From assembly GCA_024663395.1 (NCBI GenBank), contig JANFAH010000007.1, forward strand, positions 2,232,001 through 2,296,000: a stretch of 64,000 nt of DNA. The letters run 5' to 3'. The notes beneath the pieces were generated by a model that saw nothing but the letters and a program-made list of their open reading frames with translations, was not told the origin of the DNA and did no database searches. Of this stretch, positions 42,378 to 53,102 are shown one piece after another. The stretch comes from Pisolithus tinctorius (lineage: Eukaryota > Basidiomycota > Agaricomycetes > Boletales > Pisolithaceae). Within the stretch, counting starts at the first letter, position 1, and each line of letters starts with the position of its first letter. The position numbers were made by a program, and so were the translations under genes.

Positions 42378-44041
42378 CTGGAAGAATCGAAGATGACCCA
42401 ATGGTCATTTACCATACCGTGGGACGCCGCCTTGCTTATACCGTAGACATGTTCACAAACGTCTCCATCGCGTTCGGAGTTGGTATAGCTTGCAATAAGG
42501 GTGGAACTCCTGGATTCCCATTGTAAGTTCATTGCGTGGTCAATGATGCCCTGGTACTCACCATATTGATGTTTCAAGACCTGAAGACGACAAAGAATGC
42601 TTGCTCCGAACATATCGAGCTGTCCTTGAAGCAGTCCCTGATTTGTCCAAAGCGATTGACAACGTGAACGGGCAAAAGCTTGAGGAAGCCCTCGAAATGG
42701 TAAGTCATTTTATTCTCCATTCATCTAACCGCGTATATGCGCCTTGTTTTAGGTCCAGGAAGGTGTTACCTGCTGCCGCACTGATGACTGTGGCTCCCTC
42801 AAATGGCCTGGCCTTAACTATGTTCTGCTCAACACATCTGCCCTCGTGCCTTCCATTCCCCCGACTGACACTTCCAAGTCATTGTGCAGTTTCCACCATC
42901 CTCAACTGGTGTGTCTCTTGTGTCTGCACAAGTACATTTCTGAATTTGACCAGAGTCCAAACCAGTAAGTCAAGTGACTCTGAGCTGCTACCTTACAGCA
43001 TACATGCTGACTATGTCGCATACTCGCTCAGATACGTAGACTGCGTCTTGAATGGGGACCTCATTTTCAAAGTCTGGCTGTTACTGTCATTCCTATACGA
43101 CCAAATGAAGCCTTATAATCCAGACGACATCCAAGACGGTCTCTTCCATGGCCATGTGTTAGTACGCATAAGCCAAGATCACCCATGTTGCATTGATTAA
43201 TCATTAACATCCTATTGGTGGCAGTTTTATAAACACATCTTCTGTGGTCGCTCGACTGCTGTGGGTGCCTCCACGATCGCAACAAAACCATCCAAGAACA
43301 AGATCCACAGTATCAAAGAAGTTTCGGAATTCACAATCGCTTATGCAGCGGTAATGGCATACTTTACTTTATTGTCAGAGGAAATGTTCAGGAAGGCAGT
43401 GGGAGGACTTGTTTATGGAGACTTTTATTGTACGATCATCTCGCTTTTCGAGGAGAAGGAGACCGATCCATGGGTGAAGGAAACTTTGGCCTGGTGGAAC
43501 CAGTGAGTACTTCAATTCGCCAATTGTTTCGCCTCCAACCCTACTATCATCTTACAGGCAGATTTATGGCAATAATTCTTCTGAAGACTCGAATGGTGAT
43601 TTGGGTTCTGAGGAGGAGTGGCAAGCTGTCATTGCGCAGCATGCTGCTTGTCGCCAGCTCAACCGAGTCAACTCTGTGTCCATTGATCCTGTGTTGAGAG
43701 GTAAGCCCATCAGTCTTCCAGCACGACCAATCTCAACTGAAACCATCACTGCAGGGGCTTCAGCCACCACAAGCACCTCCTCTGTGCATAATGGAATTCA
43801 GGCCAGGACCACTGTCTCCTCTGGCATTGCCCTCTCCTCTGTGTATAACAGAACGCAGACTGCAACCACCGTCAACACTGATAGTGCCCTCTCCTCTGTG
43901 CACAACGAAATGCACCTTGCCCCATTGCCCCTCTCCAGTCCTGAGCCTGAGGCTTGTCCTTCTCCCCACTCCACCACTTCTTGTGGGGGACCAAAAGGAA
44001 GAGGAAGAGGCCGTGGAAGGGGTGCATGCTGGGGGGCTTGA
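42378..44041 (+). CDS. DUF6698-like gene 2, open through six exons
   Basis: Exons 42378-42522, 42579-42699, 42753-42964, 43032-43161, 43225-43502 and 43558-44041, all with GT-AG borders, keep one frame. Landmarks: IYHTVGRRLAYTVDMF, LLRTYRAVLEAVPDL, the Cys-containing SLCSFHHPQLVCLLCLHKY, LNGDLIFKVWLLLSFLYDQM, FYKHIFCGRSTAVGAST, FTIAYAAVMAYFTLL, VYGDFYCTIISLF and ETLAWWNQQIYG closing the core. These follow the DUF6698 order I remember and parallel gene 1. The C-terminal tail has about three 20-22 residue SSVHN/SSVYN repeats and ends in an Arg-Gly run, suggestive of nucleic-acid binding. The true 5' end is uncertain: an in-frame stop lies just before 42378 and a first exon near 42260 does not join cleanly. 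Confidence 0.6.
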
Positions 44042-45004
44042 ATGGGTATCTTCTGATCCCTTTTCGCTCCCTACCTCACTGACCGTCGCTTCTCAAGCAG
44101 ATGCTGCAATCTTCCACATCTGTGCCATTACCTGCTCGAGTGTCGTCTTTGCTCTGCTGCCTTTTTCTCTTGCTCATGCAAGTGCTCTCATTCGTTTCTG
44201 CTGTCCCATTGCCTGCTTCATCCTGTACTGTCCGCTTTCGCTATTCATGGACCAACATCATCACTGGATTTGCATGTAATGTACTACTAATACAATGATT
44301 GTGGTGCTTTATAATGTGCTTGTAAGCATTGTAAGCGGTGTAAGGTGCAAGGTGCAAAGCTGCAAAAGAAGTGCAGTAATGAACTTATAATCACATTGTA
44401 AGTTGAATGTAATGCCTTACAGGGCCTTGTAAAGCTCACAAGATGTCATCAGAGATGGCAACCTTATAAGCCTCACAATGGGCTTATAAACTCGTGAAAG
44501 GCTTATGACAGTCATGTGGGAGTACATAAGTCTTACAGGCTCCTGCCTGAAAGGGAGGTTAGTTATAAGGTGCTTACAGGCCTTAGTACCCTTCTAAGGA
44601 CTTACAGCCCTTATCAGGCAATTACAAGGTTTCCAATGTTTTGCTGATGACCATTATGATGCCAGCAAACCTTGAATGACATGTCATTGCATTATAACAT
44701 ACATTTCAATACCATTCTGATGGAATCTAATAGAACAACTGTACCTTACCTATCATTTCAACAAGCCACCTGACATTGTGATAATCTTTGATAATCAGAA
44801 GGTATTGTAAGGATAGTCCTAATGACTCTGTGTCTATAATATATGTAAGTGAAGCAGCATTCCAAGCTGATCATTATCCCTTCACCATCATGCACTGCTG
44901 TCCTTGCCCTTCAAGGTGTGTATCACTTCAATCCATTGCAGAACCCACTAACTTCCCACTATTACTCACTATTAACCTGACATAATTGACAGACTACTGC
45001 TACC
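44042..45004. other. Non-coding, TAAG/CTTA-rich, CpG-free stretch
   Basis: From 44310 to 44640 the sequence is crowded with TTATAAG, CTTACAG and TGTAAG words. 44681-44712 resembles 4039-4067. No gene. It may be terminal sequence of the Plavaka-type element that starts at 45005. Confidence 0.4.
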
Positions 45005-45600
45005 ATGGGGCTGTCTCAAAGGGCCCACTCAAAGTACAAATATTCTGAAAAGACTCTAGCAGGTTGGATGTGTGAATATTGCAACAAGACATTCAAGCCA
45101 CATGGCTTCAAGGGGCATGAAGTGAGCTGCAGGAAACAAACTGAAGCTGAGCAAGAATGCAAATGATATGGCCAAGTTTTGGAGTGGTTTGAAAAAGGTG
45201 AGTGTTGTTCTACATCACCTGTCCTAAGTACCACTTCCCAACAGCTGCACCCAAGTCAGCACAACACTGTGCAATGAAGAAAATGTGTAATGCTCAGGGT
45301 CTGCCTGCTGAAAAATGCAGAACCTGATATGTTACATTCCCCTTCCAGTTTTGTCACTGTTCCCAATGGCAACAAGGCTGGCCCATCTATATACTCATTT
45401 GATGATGAAAGTAAGGCTTCCCTTCCCTTTCTTCTGCCAAATACACAACTGGCTTAGGGAATCCCATTGTCAATGCCCCACTGTGTGAGTTTGTGGAACA
45501 TGAATACCCTGCCAGTGCACATGAGAATGAACCTCTTGGAAGTCCAGGTGTGATCCTCAATTTAGTTTTTTCTATTTGATGATTACAAGTACACCTCTTT
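45005..45600 (+). pseudogene. Plavaka-type transposase 2, N-terminal relic
   Basis: The ATG at 45005 opens a frame with the finger CEYCNKTFKPHGFKGHEVSC, parallel to the finger of the complete copy at 30.3 kb. A TGA at 45164 in the position of an Arg codon interrupts it. An intron donor (GTGAGT) follows near 45198. Later exon traces such as NAPLCEFVEHEYPASAHENE occur near 45470-45530. Essentially no CpG remains. Confidence 0.6.
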
Positions 45601-45839
45601 AGCACTATCAGATGCTACAATGGGCACAAGATTGTTGACTACTTCTCAATCCCAGCCATTGCACCCCTGGCTATCACAGCAAGCAATAGAATTCAAAACT
45701 GAGTTTCATCCACACAGCAACCAGCCTCCACTTTGTTAAAGTTTTGATGAATGTGAGAGGAAGCAATAGGGTAGACTGCTGTCAGCCTACAGAAGGATGG
45801 ATGGCAACTTAATTTGATGCTCTGAGCTGCACTGAGCTC

Positions 45840-47190
45840 AGGGAGGACTTGGAGCAAAGTATATTGATGATAGATGATGATAAGCAAAGTAGATGATAGC
45901 TAGACCCTTAATAAAGTCTCAACTATCAAAGCTGCTGAATGAATTACTGAGTGATGATAAACTGCAAGCAAGAGGGGCTCTCTGACATCTTCTTCTTATT
46001 CAGCTATCTAAGTACAGTGATTTATATACAGTACAGGGGCATTGCCTATGGAAAACAAGGTGCAAACACTTGGTAAGTGATTGGTAACTGATGAGTAAGG
46101 AATGTAAGCAGTGGGTAATCATCTTAGAAAGCATTGGTGAGCATTGGTAAGGATAAGTAAGCCAAAAAGTGAAGAATCAGTAAGCAAGGTCAAAAGATTG
46201 GTAAGTATTGGCAATAGGTGAGTCAAAGACAGTCAGAATGTCAAAGTATGAGTCAAGTAATGTCAGAAACTGGGAAAGCACACTGGAATCACATTAGGGG
46301 GAGGCTGTGCATGTCACATCTCAAAGAGATTGCCTCTGGGCCAAAGTCAGATGACAGAGAGGCAGTGCTGATCTGATGCTGATATAGTACATCCAAAGGC
46401 AGACAGGGTGAGTCAGATGTCAACAGGGGTCAAGCTTTGGGGATCTGTGGGGTGACAGGAGCATAAGGGATCACAACTTTCCCCCCCTAACTGTCCTCTC
46501 AGTGAGGTAAGTAAAAACTTCATGTATGAGGCTCTGTTGGAAGAGAGGACAAAGGGGGAGTGTCTTCTGCTGTATCTTGCAATAAGGAGGCAAGATGTGT
46601 GTCATACTTGTCATGGATGTGATCAGGGAGAGTGGAGAACAGTATATTATACTGTAGCTGTTGCAATTTTGGAAGGATGATGGACAAGACTGGTATGAAG
46701 ATGTTGCAGGGAGCAGGGAGGAAGGATCCATATGCTTCTTGGACTGGAGAGACTGAAACAACCACATAAGACCTTTCTAAGTGAATGACAGACCTGAGGC
46801 AACCAAAGAACATCCTCCTAGAGGTCATACCAACAAAAAGAATGCACTGTCCAAGCTGGATGGGCTGAGAGGGGGCGGACAAGAATGGGATGTACCAGGA
46901 CACTTCAGGATGGAAGCTGGTAGGAACTCCTGGTAGATATATGTAGCCATAGTCCCTAGCAAAGGGGACAAGCAAAATGATTGATGTGGAGGCAGCCATA
47001 TCAGAAGAATTAGTGAAATGAACATCTCTTGGAGGGAGTGCTGTAGAAACATGTGGAGTGCACAAATCCTTTCCAACTTGGAAGGTAGGATTGCATGGCT
47101 GAGCACTACAAGCAAGTGTGGGAATGGTGTTGGTATCTGTGGAATTGGTGGAGATATGTTGAAAACTGAAATGCTGTACATGGGTGCTTA
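45840..47190 (-). mobile_element. Unclassified insertion inside Plavaka copy 2
   Basis: About 1.3 kb separates the N-terminal and middle parts of the Plavaka relic. Its left third is full of GTAAG/GGTAAGTATTGG words (46070-46220). It carries a 182-residue minus-strand frame (46520-47065) that stays open although the DNA is CpG-depleted. The frame has no motif I recognise. Borders are approximate and no target duplication was found. Confidence 0.35.
46520..47065 (-). CDS. Hypothetical open frame, 181 aa
   Basis: Mixed hydrophobic and aromatic composition with blocks such as DMAASTSIILLVPFARDYG, ERSYVVVSVSPVQEAYG and ILPKLQQLQYNILFSTLPDH. The even mix of residues and the absence of stops argue for former coding. 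No family recognised; possibly part of a transposon protein. Confidence 0.3.
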   Translation of the reverse strand: MCTPHVSTALPPRDVHFTNSSDMAASTSIILLVPFARDYGYIYLPGVPTSFHPEVSWYIPFLSAPSQPIQLGQCILFVGMTSRRMFFGCLRSVIHLERSYVVVSVSPVQEAYGSFLPAPCNIFIPVLSIILPKLQQLQYNILFSTLPDHIHDKYDTHLASLLQDTAEDTPPLSSLPTEPHT

Positions 47191-47366
47191 AGAATTTTTA
47201 TTGGTGCTTAATTTGCTTCCTTCCTTTATCTTTGGCACTGACAACTCATTCTTGTGTGAGGGATGACTGCTGACATTTCTGGCTGTCCTTCTTTGCATGA
47301 GGGCTATGGTCTTCATCTCCATTCATCAGCTGCATCCATGTCCACCTCACCAAACACCTTTGGTGT

Positions 47367-47860
47367 GTGACACTGTTCTGTGGTGTTGGTGACTTTGAGT
47401 TTATGGAGATTGCCCTGGAAGCAAGCCTAAATCAGAAGCAAGTTGATGCTTTGTTAGATCTCATTGGCCATGTTGCAAAAGGGGCTGCTTGGGTGACTCT
47501 CAAGAATGACATTGAGTTTCACAAAGCCTGTGATGCTGCAGCAGCAGAGCTCACACTGGTATGTTAATACTATGTTCAGTTTACTAAGTTTGCTGTAACT
47601 GCTCCATCATACTTATGGTTCTCCAAACATACAGTTGTCACAGAATATAAGAAGGAAGTGCAGACATATGAGGTACATACATGACCCATCTGGGAATGGG
47701 CACTTGACATTTTGGCTCTGCACTTCATTTGGGATGCACAATGCTTGTTCAAGCATGATGGACATGGATTTGAACACTTCTATGATGAGCCCTGGACAGG
47801 CAACAGCTGGTGGGACATTCAAGTGCATACTTGTCATTGACTTGTTAGTTAGCAGTAATT
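47367..47860 (+). pseudogene. Plavaka-type transposase 2, middle relic
   Basis: Exon 47380-47563 encodes FMEIALEASLNQKQVDALLD, GHVAKGAAWVTLKNDIEF and HKACDAAAAELT, aligned with 29330-29480 of the complete copy. After an intron, a frame near 47640-47830 has YEVHT, a TGA at 47682, then PIWEWALDILA, HFIWDAQCLFKHDGHGFEHF and WWDIQ. The complete copy has Arg (CGG) at the TGA position. The rest of the gene is missing. Confidence 0.7.
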
Positions 47861-48109
47861 TGATGTAACTACTAGTCCTCCTTTCCAGAAGTTCTGAATG
47901 CCATACCATTTGCCTTTATTATACACAGCCCTCTGGGCACCCCTGGATGCCACAGGAGCAAGCACTTTATGTTGCCAAGTGTATGTAGATATGTTTGGAG
48001 TCTACATCATTCTTTTTTGCCAGTCATGGATGATGATGAGTTTCTTGCTCATTGATGCTATTGGTGGATAACTATATCATTCTCCTTGTACCTCCATTAC
48101 TGTGTGTTG

Positions 48110-48487
48110 TCATCGTGCCTGCATATCCCCCCTTTGAATAGCTCTGACATCTGCAAGACTTCTCTCTAATGGAATAGCTGGTTGCAGTGCTGGTGCAAGG
48201 CATCGTCCACATTGCACAGTTTTTAGCTGTTGAAACACATACAATAATGAAGGACAATTTGCTGTACACCCATGAGCACAAAGGGCATCCATGCAGACAA
48301 GACATTGTAAATGTTGCCACAAAAACACATTGTGGTGTTCTGCAATAGATTTTATAGCTTTCAATGTCAAGTAGGGGTACTGTTCCACAAACTTGTGAAC
48401 AGAGCTTGCATGACAGACTAACAATGGTCCTCTAGGGTACACTGACCCCACACTAAGATCACTGTGCACCATAATGCACTCCAACAT
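48110..48487 (-). CDS. Hypothetical Cys-rich fragment
   Basis: The frame contains a helix-rich segment (YLTLKAIKSIAEHHNVFLW) followed by CLVCMDALCAHGCTANC. A SAP-like helix pair followed by paired cysteines is seen in some mushroom transposon proteins, but I cannot assign it. The E3 LTR begins just beyond its 5' end. Confidence 0.3.
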   Translation of the reverse strand: MLECIMVHSDLSVGSVYPRGPLLVCHASSVHKFVEQYPYLTLKAIKSIAEHHNVFLWQHLQCLVCMDALCAHGCTANCPSLLYVFQQLKTVQCGRCLAPALQPAIPLERSLADVRAIQRGDMQAR

Positions 48488-48497
48488 ATACTCTTGC

Positions 48498-49093
48498 TGT
48501 TACGCCTGCCTAGGGGCTCTTTCCTTTTTCGCTCGTATCCCCTGAAACACCAAGTCACGTGTGTCACGTGCCTCATCACGTCGATTGTCCTCGCCATGGT
48601 CGTCCTTGGTCTCAAGGCTCGCACAGCCTTCGGATCACCGGCGGTGGTGGTATTTCCAATACCAACTGATGCTGCGTATGCCCTCGTCACGCTGACTCAT
48701 AGCTGTGCCTGCAGCTGATGGACGTATATTTCATTTGTGTCTACTTCCTGCTCTGTCCTGCTTTTGACTCGTTTATGTTGCCTGTATGCTCCTTTCCTCT
48801 CTATCGGTACTGATGCCCCTCGCTGTGGACTGTGCCTGCGGCCGGTTTGGCTGTACTCGCAGTACCTGACTCGTTTTCATTTCATCATTTACTTGTTTAC
48901 GACTAACTGTGGATGTGTGTACGCTACAAACCCTGGATGGGTATATAGTTAAAAGTACCGTACAGTGTATCCCCAGTTTTTCGATTTCTTGCAATCACCT
49001 AACATCTTTGACTCGCACCTCTGTCCCTTCTCCGTCGCGATCTCAGAAGAACTCGCCAACAGAAGGAACCTCTGTCAGTACTTGTCAATAACA
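48498..49093 (+). repeat. E3 probable 5' LTR (3' edge approximate)
   Basis: Starts TGTTACGCCTGCC and holds TATATA at 48942-48947 with a pyrimidine-rich downstream region. No second LTR is present to fix the end; 49093 is a guess based on an AATAACA ending. The left boundary coincides with a jump from CpG-free to CpG-containing sequence. Confidence 0.5.
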
Positions 49094-49419
49094 AGGTTGA
49101 CCATAGGGGTTACAATAAGTTTGGCCCGTAGAATTCCCCTCGTGACATTTGTGCCTAGTCCATTTGACGAAGTCACTCATCGCGAGTATAACAAAATCGA
49201 AAAACTCTATGCAGCTTTCGGGACTCGTTCGACCTCTTCGAGAAAGTCAGACTCGTCCCTCGGTTACTGAACTTCAACAAACCAAATCCTACCCCCTACT
49301 GGCTTAACGCTCTATAGGCTCCCATCAGGGATTAATAGACCGCCTCCCTAGAGTCCGGAACCTTTTTCCCTTCTTGCTGACAGGTTATCCTCAGATTGTA
49401 AATCCTCCCTCAGCCTTCA

Positions 49420-50829
49420 TTGTCACTATCCATTAAAGTGTCTTCATCCAAGAAGAGTAAGCCTCCGGTCCCACCTCGAACTAACCCACTCGGACTAGGA
49501 AGGAATCCACCTCTACCTCCTATCCCTCTTGGTCGGCTCGGACCATCTTACTCTGCTACAAATCCCCATATATCTTTCCTTTCGCGGTATCACGAAGAAG
49601 AAGTTGCTCTAAGTTCAGAAGAAGAAGAAGATCAGAAGTCTAGTACTTCTTACGGATCGATCCTCAAAGAAGAACAGGAAGAAGCGCAAACACCAGTAAT
49701 GTCGATGACGCAAGGTCACGGAGAGTCTGCTCCAGAAATGCCTCAAAGAGTGTTCTCAGAAGAGGAGGTGCGTCAACAGCTCAAGGAGCAACGCCACCGC
49801 TTGGCCAAAGAAGCGAGACGATTGGTTGCCAAAGCCGGGGATCCCTTCCCTAGCGGTGTCCCTACTCAGAGGATGCTAAGAGATTGGTATGCTCGAAACT
49901 TCAGAAAGGACGTACCCCCAGAGCCCTACCCAGATAGTGGCAGTAAGGGGAAATCCAAGTATGATGACGATGACGATTACTATCCACAACCCCCTAACGG
50001 AGGCCGGGAATTTAATGTCAGCAAACCAGGAGAATATGACAGGAGCCACAATAGTCTTCAGATGTGGCTCATGCAAATAGAAGGTTACTTAAACCTTAAT
50101 CGACACATTTACAGCAATGATTCGCTTAAAATCACTTTCGCCCTGACATATATGACAAAAGGGGCTGCCGTCTCGTTCGCCAAAAATTACCAAAACAAAA
50201 ACCGCCTCAATAATGGAAGTATCTGTTACATGGACACGTTCCAGGTCTTCGTTGAACGACTCAAAGCCACCTTCGAGTCCGGTGATCAGACAGCCCTCGC
50301 TATCCTTCGATTGTCAAGCATCAAGCAGGGGACGCGCGAACTTGAAGCCTACATTGCGGAGTTCACAGGTCTTGTCAATAAAGCCCAGTTAAAGGAAGAG
50401 TCCAGGGAAGCTGGAATCTTCTTTGGAAAAGGTCTCTCCAGAGAATACCAAGACTGGATCCTCAACTGTGGTCGAGCCCCTATTACCATGTTGGAATGGA
50501 TCAAGGTCGCGGGAGAAGCAAGAATGGCGATCACTACCAAGCATATCCTGGAAGGGAAGGAATCTCGGCATGAAAGGAAGTACATTCATTTCCGAAGCAA
50601 AACCCAAGATCCCGATGCTATGGATGTCGATAAACGAAAGAAGAATGTCTGTCGCTCCGCCACTGATGTCACTTGCTATAATTGTAACAAGAAGGGCCAC
50701 TACAAGAGTGAATGCAAACCCAAGTCTCTCTCTAACATTCACATCATAGTCTCCAAGGACGGTACCAAGACCGCCTATGTTGGAGACAGAGAAGCAAATG
50801 ACGATGAGAAGAGGTTGTTGGGTTTTTAA
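49420..50829 (+). CDS. gag: E3 Gag (469 aa)
   Basis: A Pro/Ser-rich and Glu-rich N-terminal third (an EEEED run near residue 70) is followed by an Asp run near 185. A capsid domain lies at about 200-385 (FNVSKPGEYDRSHNSLQMWL, LEAYIAEFTGLVNKA and GIFFGKGLSREYQDWI). A CCHC knuckle, CYNCNKKGHYKSEC, lies near residue 425. The frame is open. It belongs to a different family from E1 and E2 by sequence. Confidence 0.88.
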   Translation: MSLSIKVSSSKKSKPPVPPRTNPLGLGRNPPLPPIPLGRLGPSYSATNPHISFLSRYHEEEVALSSEEEEDQKSSTSYGSILKEEQEEAQTPVMSMTQGHGESAPEMPQRVFSEEEVRQQLKEQRHRLAKEARRLVAKAGDPFPSGVPTQRMLRDWYARNFRKDVPPEPYPDSGSKGKSKYDDDDDYYPQPPNGGREFNVSKPGEYDRSHNSLQMWLMQIEGYLNLNRHIYSNDSLKITFALTYMTKGAAVSFAKNYQNKNRLNNGSICYMDTFQVFVERLKATFESGDQTALAILRLSSIKQGTRELEAYIAEFTGLVNKAQLKEESREAGIFFGKGLSREYQDWILNCGRAPITMLEWIKVAGEARMAITTKHILEGKESRHERKYIHFRSKTQDPDAMDVDKRKKNVCRSATDVTCYNCNKKGHYKSECKPKSLSNIHIIVSKDGTKTAYVGDREANDDEKRLLGF

Positions 50830-50876
50830 GGAGGACTGCTGAACCTATTCCTGCATCAGTCAGTCCGGTTTCTATA

Positions 50877-51720
50877 TTGTCAGCTAAATGTACTTCTATA
50901 GATGACGAAATGAATATGCGAATTCGATCCCCTCTTGGACTCGTCATCTTACCCAACTACAAGGCAGGAATTTGGGCCTGTATCGACTCAGGCACTGAAG
51001 TATCGCTTATATCTGAAGCAATGGTTCAGAAACTTCAAATACCAATGTACCGCATCGAATGGAGGTTCAAAACCACTTCCTTTACTGGGAAGGATCAAGA
51101 ATGGGTGACTCGGAAATGTACTGTCAAAATGGAGATCAAGGAACGAATCGTACGAGTCAAGTGCTACATTGGACCACTTGTCGGAAAGGAGCACATGCTC
51201 CTTGGAATGCTGTTCCTCAAAGAATACAAACCCCGCATGGACTGGGAAACCGGTAAAATTATGTGCTGGGATGACGGTTTTACATATCCAGAGAAACCAC
51301 TGATCAAGGAGCTCTCCGTCAAGGAAACTCCAGCTGAGATTAACAAAACTACGCTTTCTACAGAATTGGAAGCCGCTCTATCTGCAAGCAAGGAAGAAGT
51401 CCGACTACCGGAAAGGTACAAAAGGTTTGTCAAGATATTCACAGAGGACGATATACCGCTCCCCAAACATCACCCCAGGCTGGACCATGAAATCTGCCTG
51501 AAGGATGATTTCAAACCAAAGAAAGCAGCGGTATACCCCATGTCCCTTGATGAGTTAAAGGTTCTAGATGAATTTCTTGATGAAAATCTTAAATGCAAAA
51601 AAATTCGGCCTTCAACCTCTCTGCAAGCGGCCCCTGTGTTCTTCGTGGCCAAGAAAGACAGGAAGAAACGACTAATTCAGGACTACCGGTACCTGAATTC
51701 ATTCACCATCCAAGACGCAC
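50877..51720 (+). CDS. pol: E3 protease and N-terminal RT, truncated
   Basis: Read in a different frame from gag. Retropepsin motif CIDSGTEVSLIS near residue 38 and MLLGMLFL near 110. RT fingers start near residue 215 (YPMSLDELKVLDEFLDEN, VFFVAKKDRKKRLIQDYRYL). The frame is cut after FTIQDA by the E4 LTR, before the catalytic Asp residues, so no RT activity is possible from this copy. Confidence 0.88.
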
Positions 51721-52184
51721 TGTAGGGAACGAGTTCGAGTTCCCTAGGAGAATCCGTCTTGGTCAGGAGTTTAGGGGTGGAAGGACTTGTTTTATTTCTT
51801 ACCTTTGTTTTTGTGTTTGTACCCCTGGACTTGGTGACGAGCAGCCGCATTGCTGACTAAGCGCATGTGCTGTGTTCATGCAAGTTCAGTTTACCATAAC
51901 AAGGAAGTACATGTCACAGGCCCTCAGTAGTAGGGTGATTTAGTCTTGCATTTCAGCAAGTTTTCGAAGTTAGATTTATTACTTTGGGGAGTACCCAAAG
52001 TGCCAGGAGGACTGGCAAGAGTATTAGACAGGCACAGCTAAGTATCTTTTTTTCTAGTTCGCATTTTTTACTTTTTTACTACACTTCTTTCTCCAGAGAG
52101 AACCTCCCTTTTGGGTCGAGCACTAAACTCGCCCATTACTGACTATTACTATTTATAGGTATATTCATTTTACCTATTCCTACA
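51721..52184 (+). repeat. E4 5' LTR, 464 bp
   Basis: TGTAGGGAACGAG...TATTCCTACA. An internal inverted pair GGGAAC...GTTCCC lies at 51725-51744, and an AGGGGTGG motif is near 51772. The matching copy is at 59470. Confidence 0.92.
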
Positions 52185-52186
52185 TC

Positions 52187-52206
52187 TGGAGCCCACCACA
52201 AGGGGG
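52187..52206 (+). promoter_or_regulatory. E4 primer-binding site
   Basis: TGGAGCCCACCACAAGGG lies two bases after the LTR. It is the E1 site with CG changed to CA twice, implying the same tRNA primer and a common mobilisation system. Confidence 0.6.
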
Positions 52207-52283
52207 GTTCTGTTCGTTTTGGGGAAAGAAGCCACCGTTTTATCACCAAACGAAGTTTTGCTGTGTTGAGTTGGACAAGCTAA

Positions 52284-53084
52284 GTGTTCAGAATCTCGAT
52301 TCTAGCTACAGTCTACTCTCAGGAATTTGGAAAATTTTCAGAGATATTTTTCGAGCAGCAAATGTCGAGCAAGTATCTAAGTCAAAGATCCCTCGAGCCG
52401 AGAAGCAAGTCCGAAGGCAAATTAATAGTTGAATTTCTGCGAAGAAGTCGTGAGAATGTGCCAAGAGAACTCGAGGGAATGCCACCGAGGCATTCGAGGG
52501 ATGCACCATGGTTCTCAGGGTGCGCAGCTGACCTTTTTAGGTATTTCGAAGAGGTTCGAAGTCTTTGCAAGCGCGAGAATTGCTTCGATGACCAAGAATG
52601 GGCGAAATGGGCTTGCTGGTATGTAAGCGGCGAAATCTCAGACTCATGGTATGAGTTCGTTGAAGATCACCTGAGTTGGCCCGAATTCGTGGTGGCCATC
52701 GTGCGTTTGTATCCTGGGTCCCGGAAAATGGATCGACAGTATTTGAGGAATGACCTTTACAGCCTCGTTGACAGCCGAGCAAGAAGAGAAGTTCGTACAG
52801 AGGAAGAACTGATGAACTACAGACTCTATTTTCTAGATTTAGCAGCGTTTCTATGGGTTTCAAGGCAACTCGAGGCTGACGAGCTCGAAGACCTCTATTT
52901 ACAAGGCTTTGACAAGGAATTCTGGCGCGAAATCATTCGGAAAATGCGACACGATGATCGATGGCGACACTCGGACGATCCATGGCCCATGCAGCAAGTA
53001 ACGCACACAGCCACGCGACTACTACGCAAAGGATTTCGCTCGGAGCAAGCACAAACAAGCGTGGAAGACTACTATGAGCCATGA
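52284..53084 (+). CDS. gag: E4 Gag-like protein (266 aa)
   Basis: A capsid-like domain spans about residues 70-250 (HSRDAPWFSGCAADLFRYF, then WPEFVVAIVRLYPGSRKMDR, MNYRLYFLDLAAFLW and LEDLYLQGFDKEFWREII). The spacing and the WPEFVVAIVRLYPG block parallel E1 Gag, so it is a distant relative. No CCHC knuckle. An internal ATG (MSSKYLS, 52362) is an alternative start. It could let the element RNA be packaged in particles made by another element. Confidence 0.72.
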   Translation: MFRISILATVYSQEFGKFSEIFFEQQMSSKYLSQRSLEPRSKSEGKLIVEFLRRSRENVPRELEGMPPRHSRDAPWFSGCAADLFRYFEEVRSLCKRENCFDDQEWAKWACWYVSGEISDSWYEFVEDHLSWPEFVVAIVRLYPGSRKMDRQYLRNDLYSLVDSRARREVRTEEELMNYRLYFLDLAAFLWVSRQLEADELEDLYLQGFDKEFWREIIRKMRHDDRWRHSDDPWPMQQVTHTATRLLRKGFRSEQAQTSVEDYYEP

Positions 53085-53102
53085 AGTGACCCAGAATCAA
53101 GT

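Larger units (their letters stand above)
48498..51720 (+). mobile_element. E3: Ty3/gypsy-type element, 3' truncated
   Basis: A probable 5' LTR, gag, protease and the first part of RT are present. The element ends abruptly at 51720, where the E4 5' LTR starts. The missing remainder is not found on the other side of E4 or elsewhere in the window. Confidence 0.8.
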
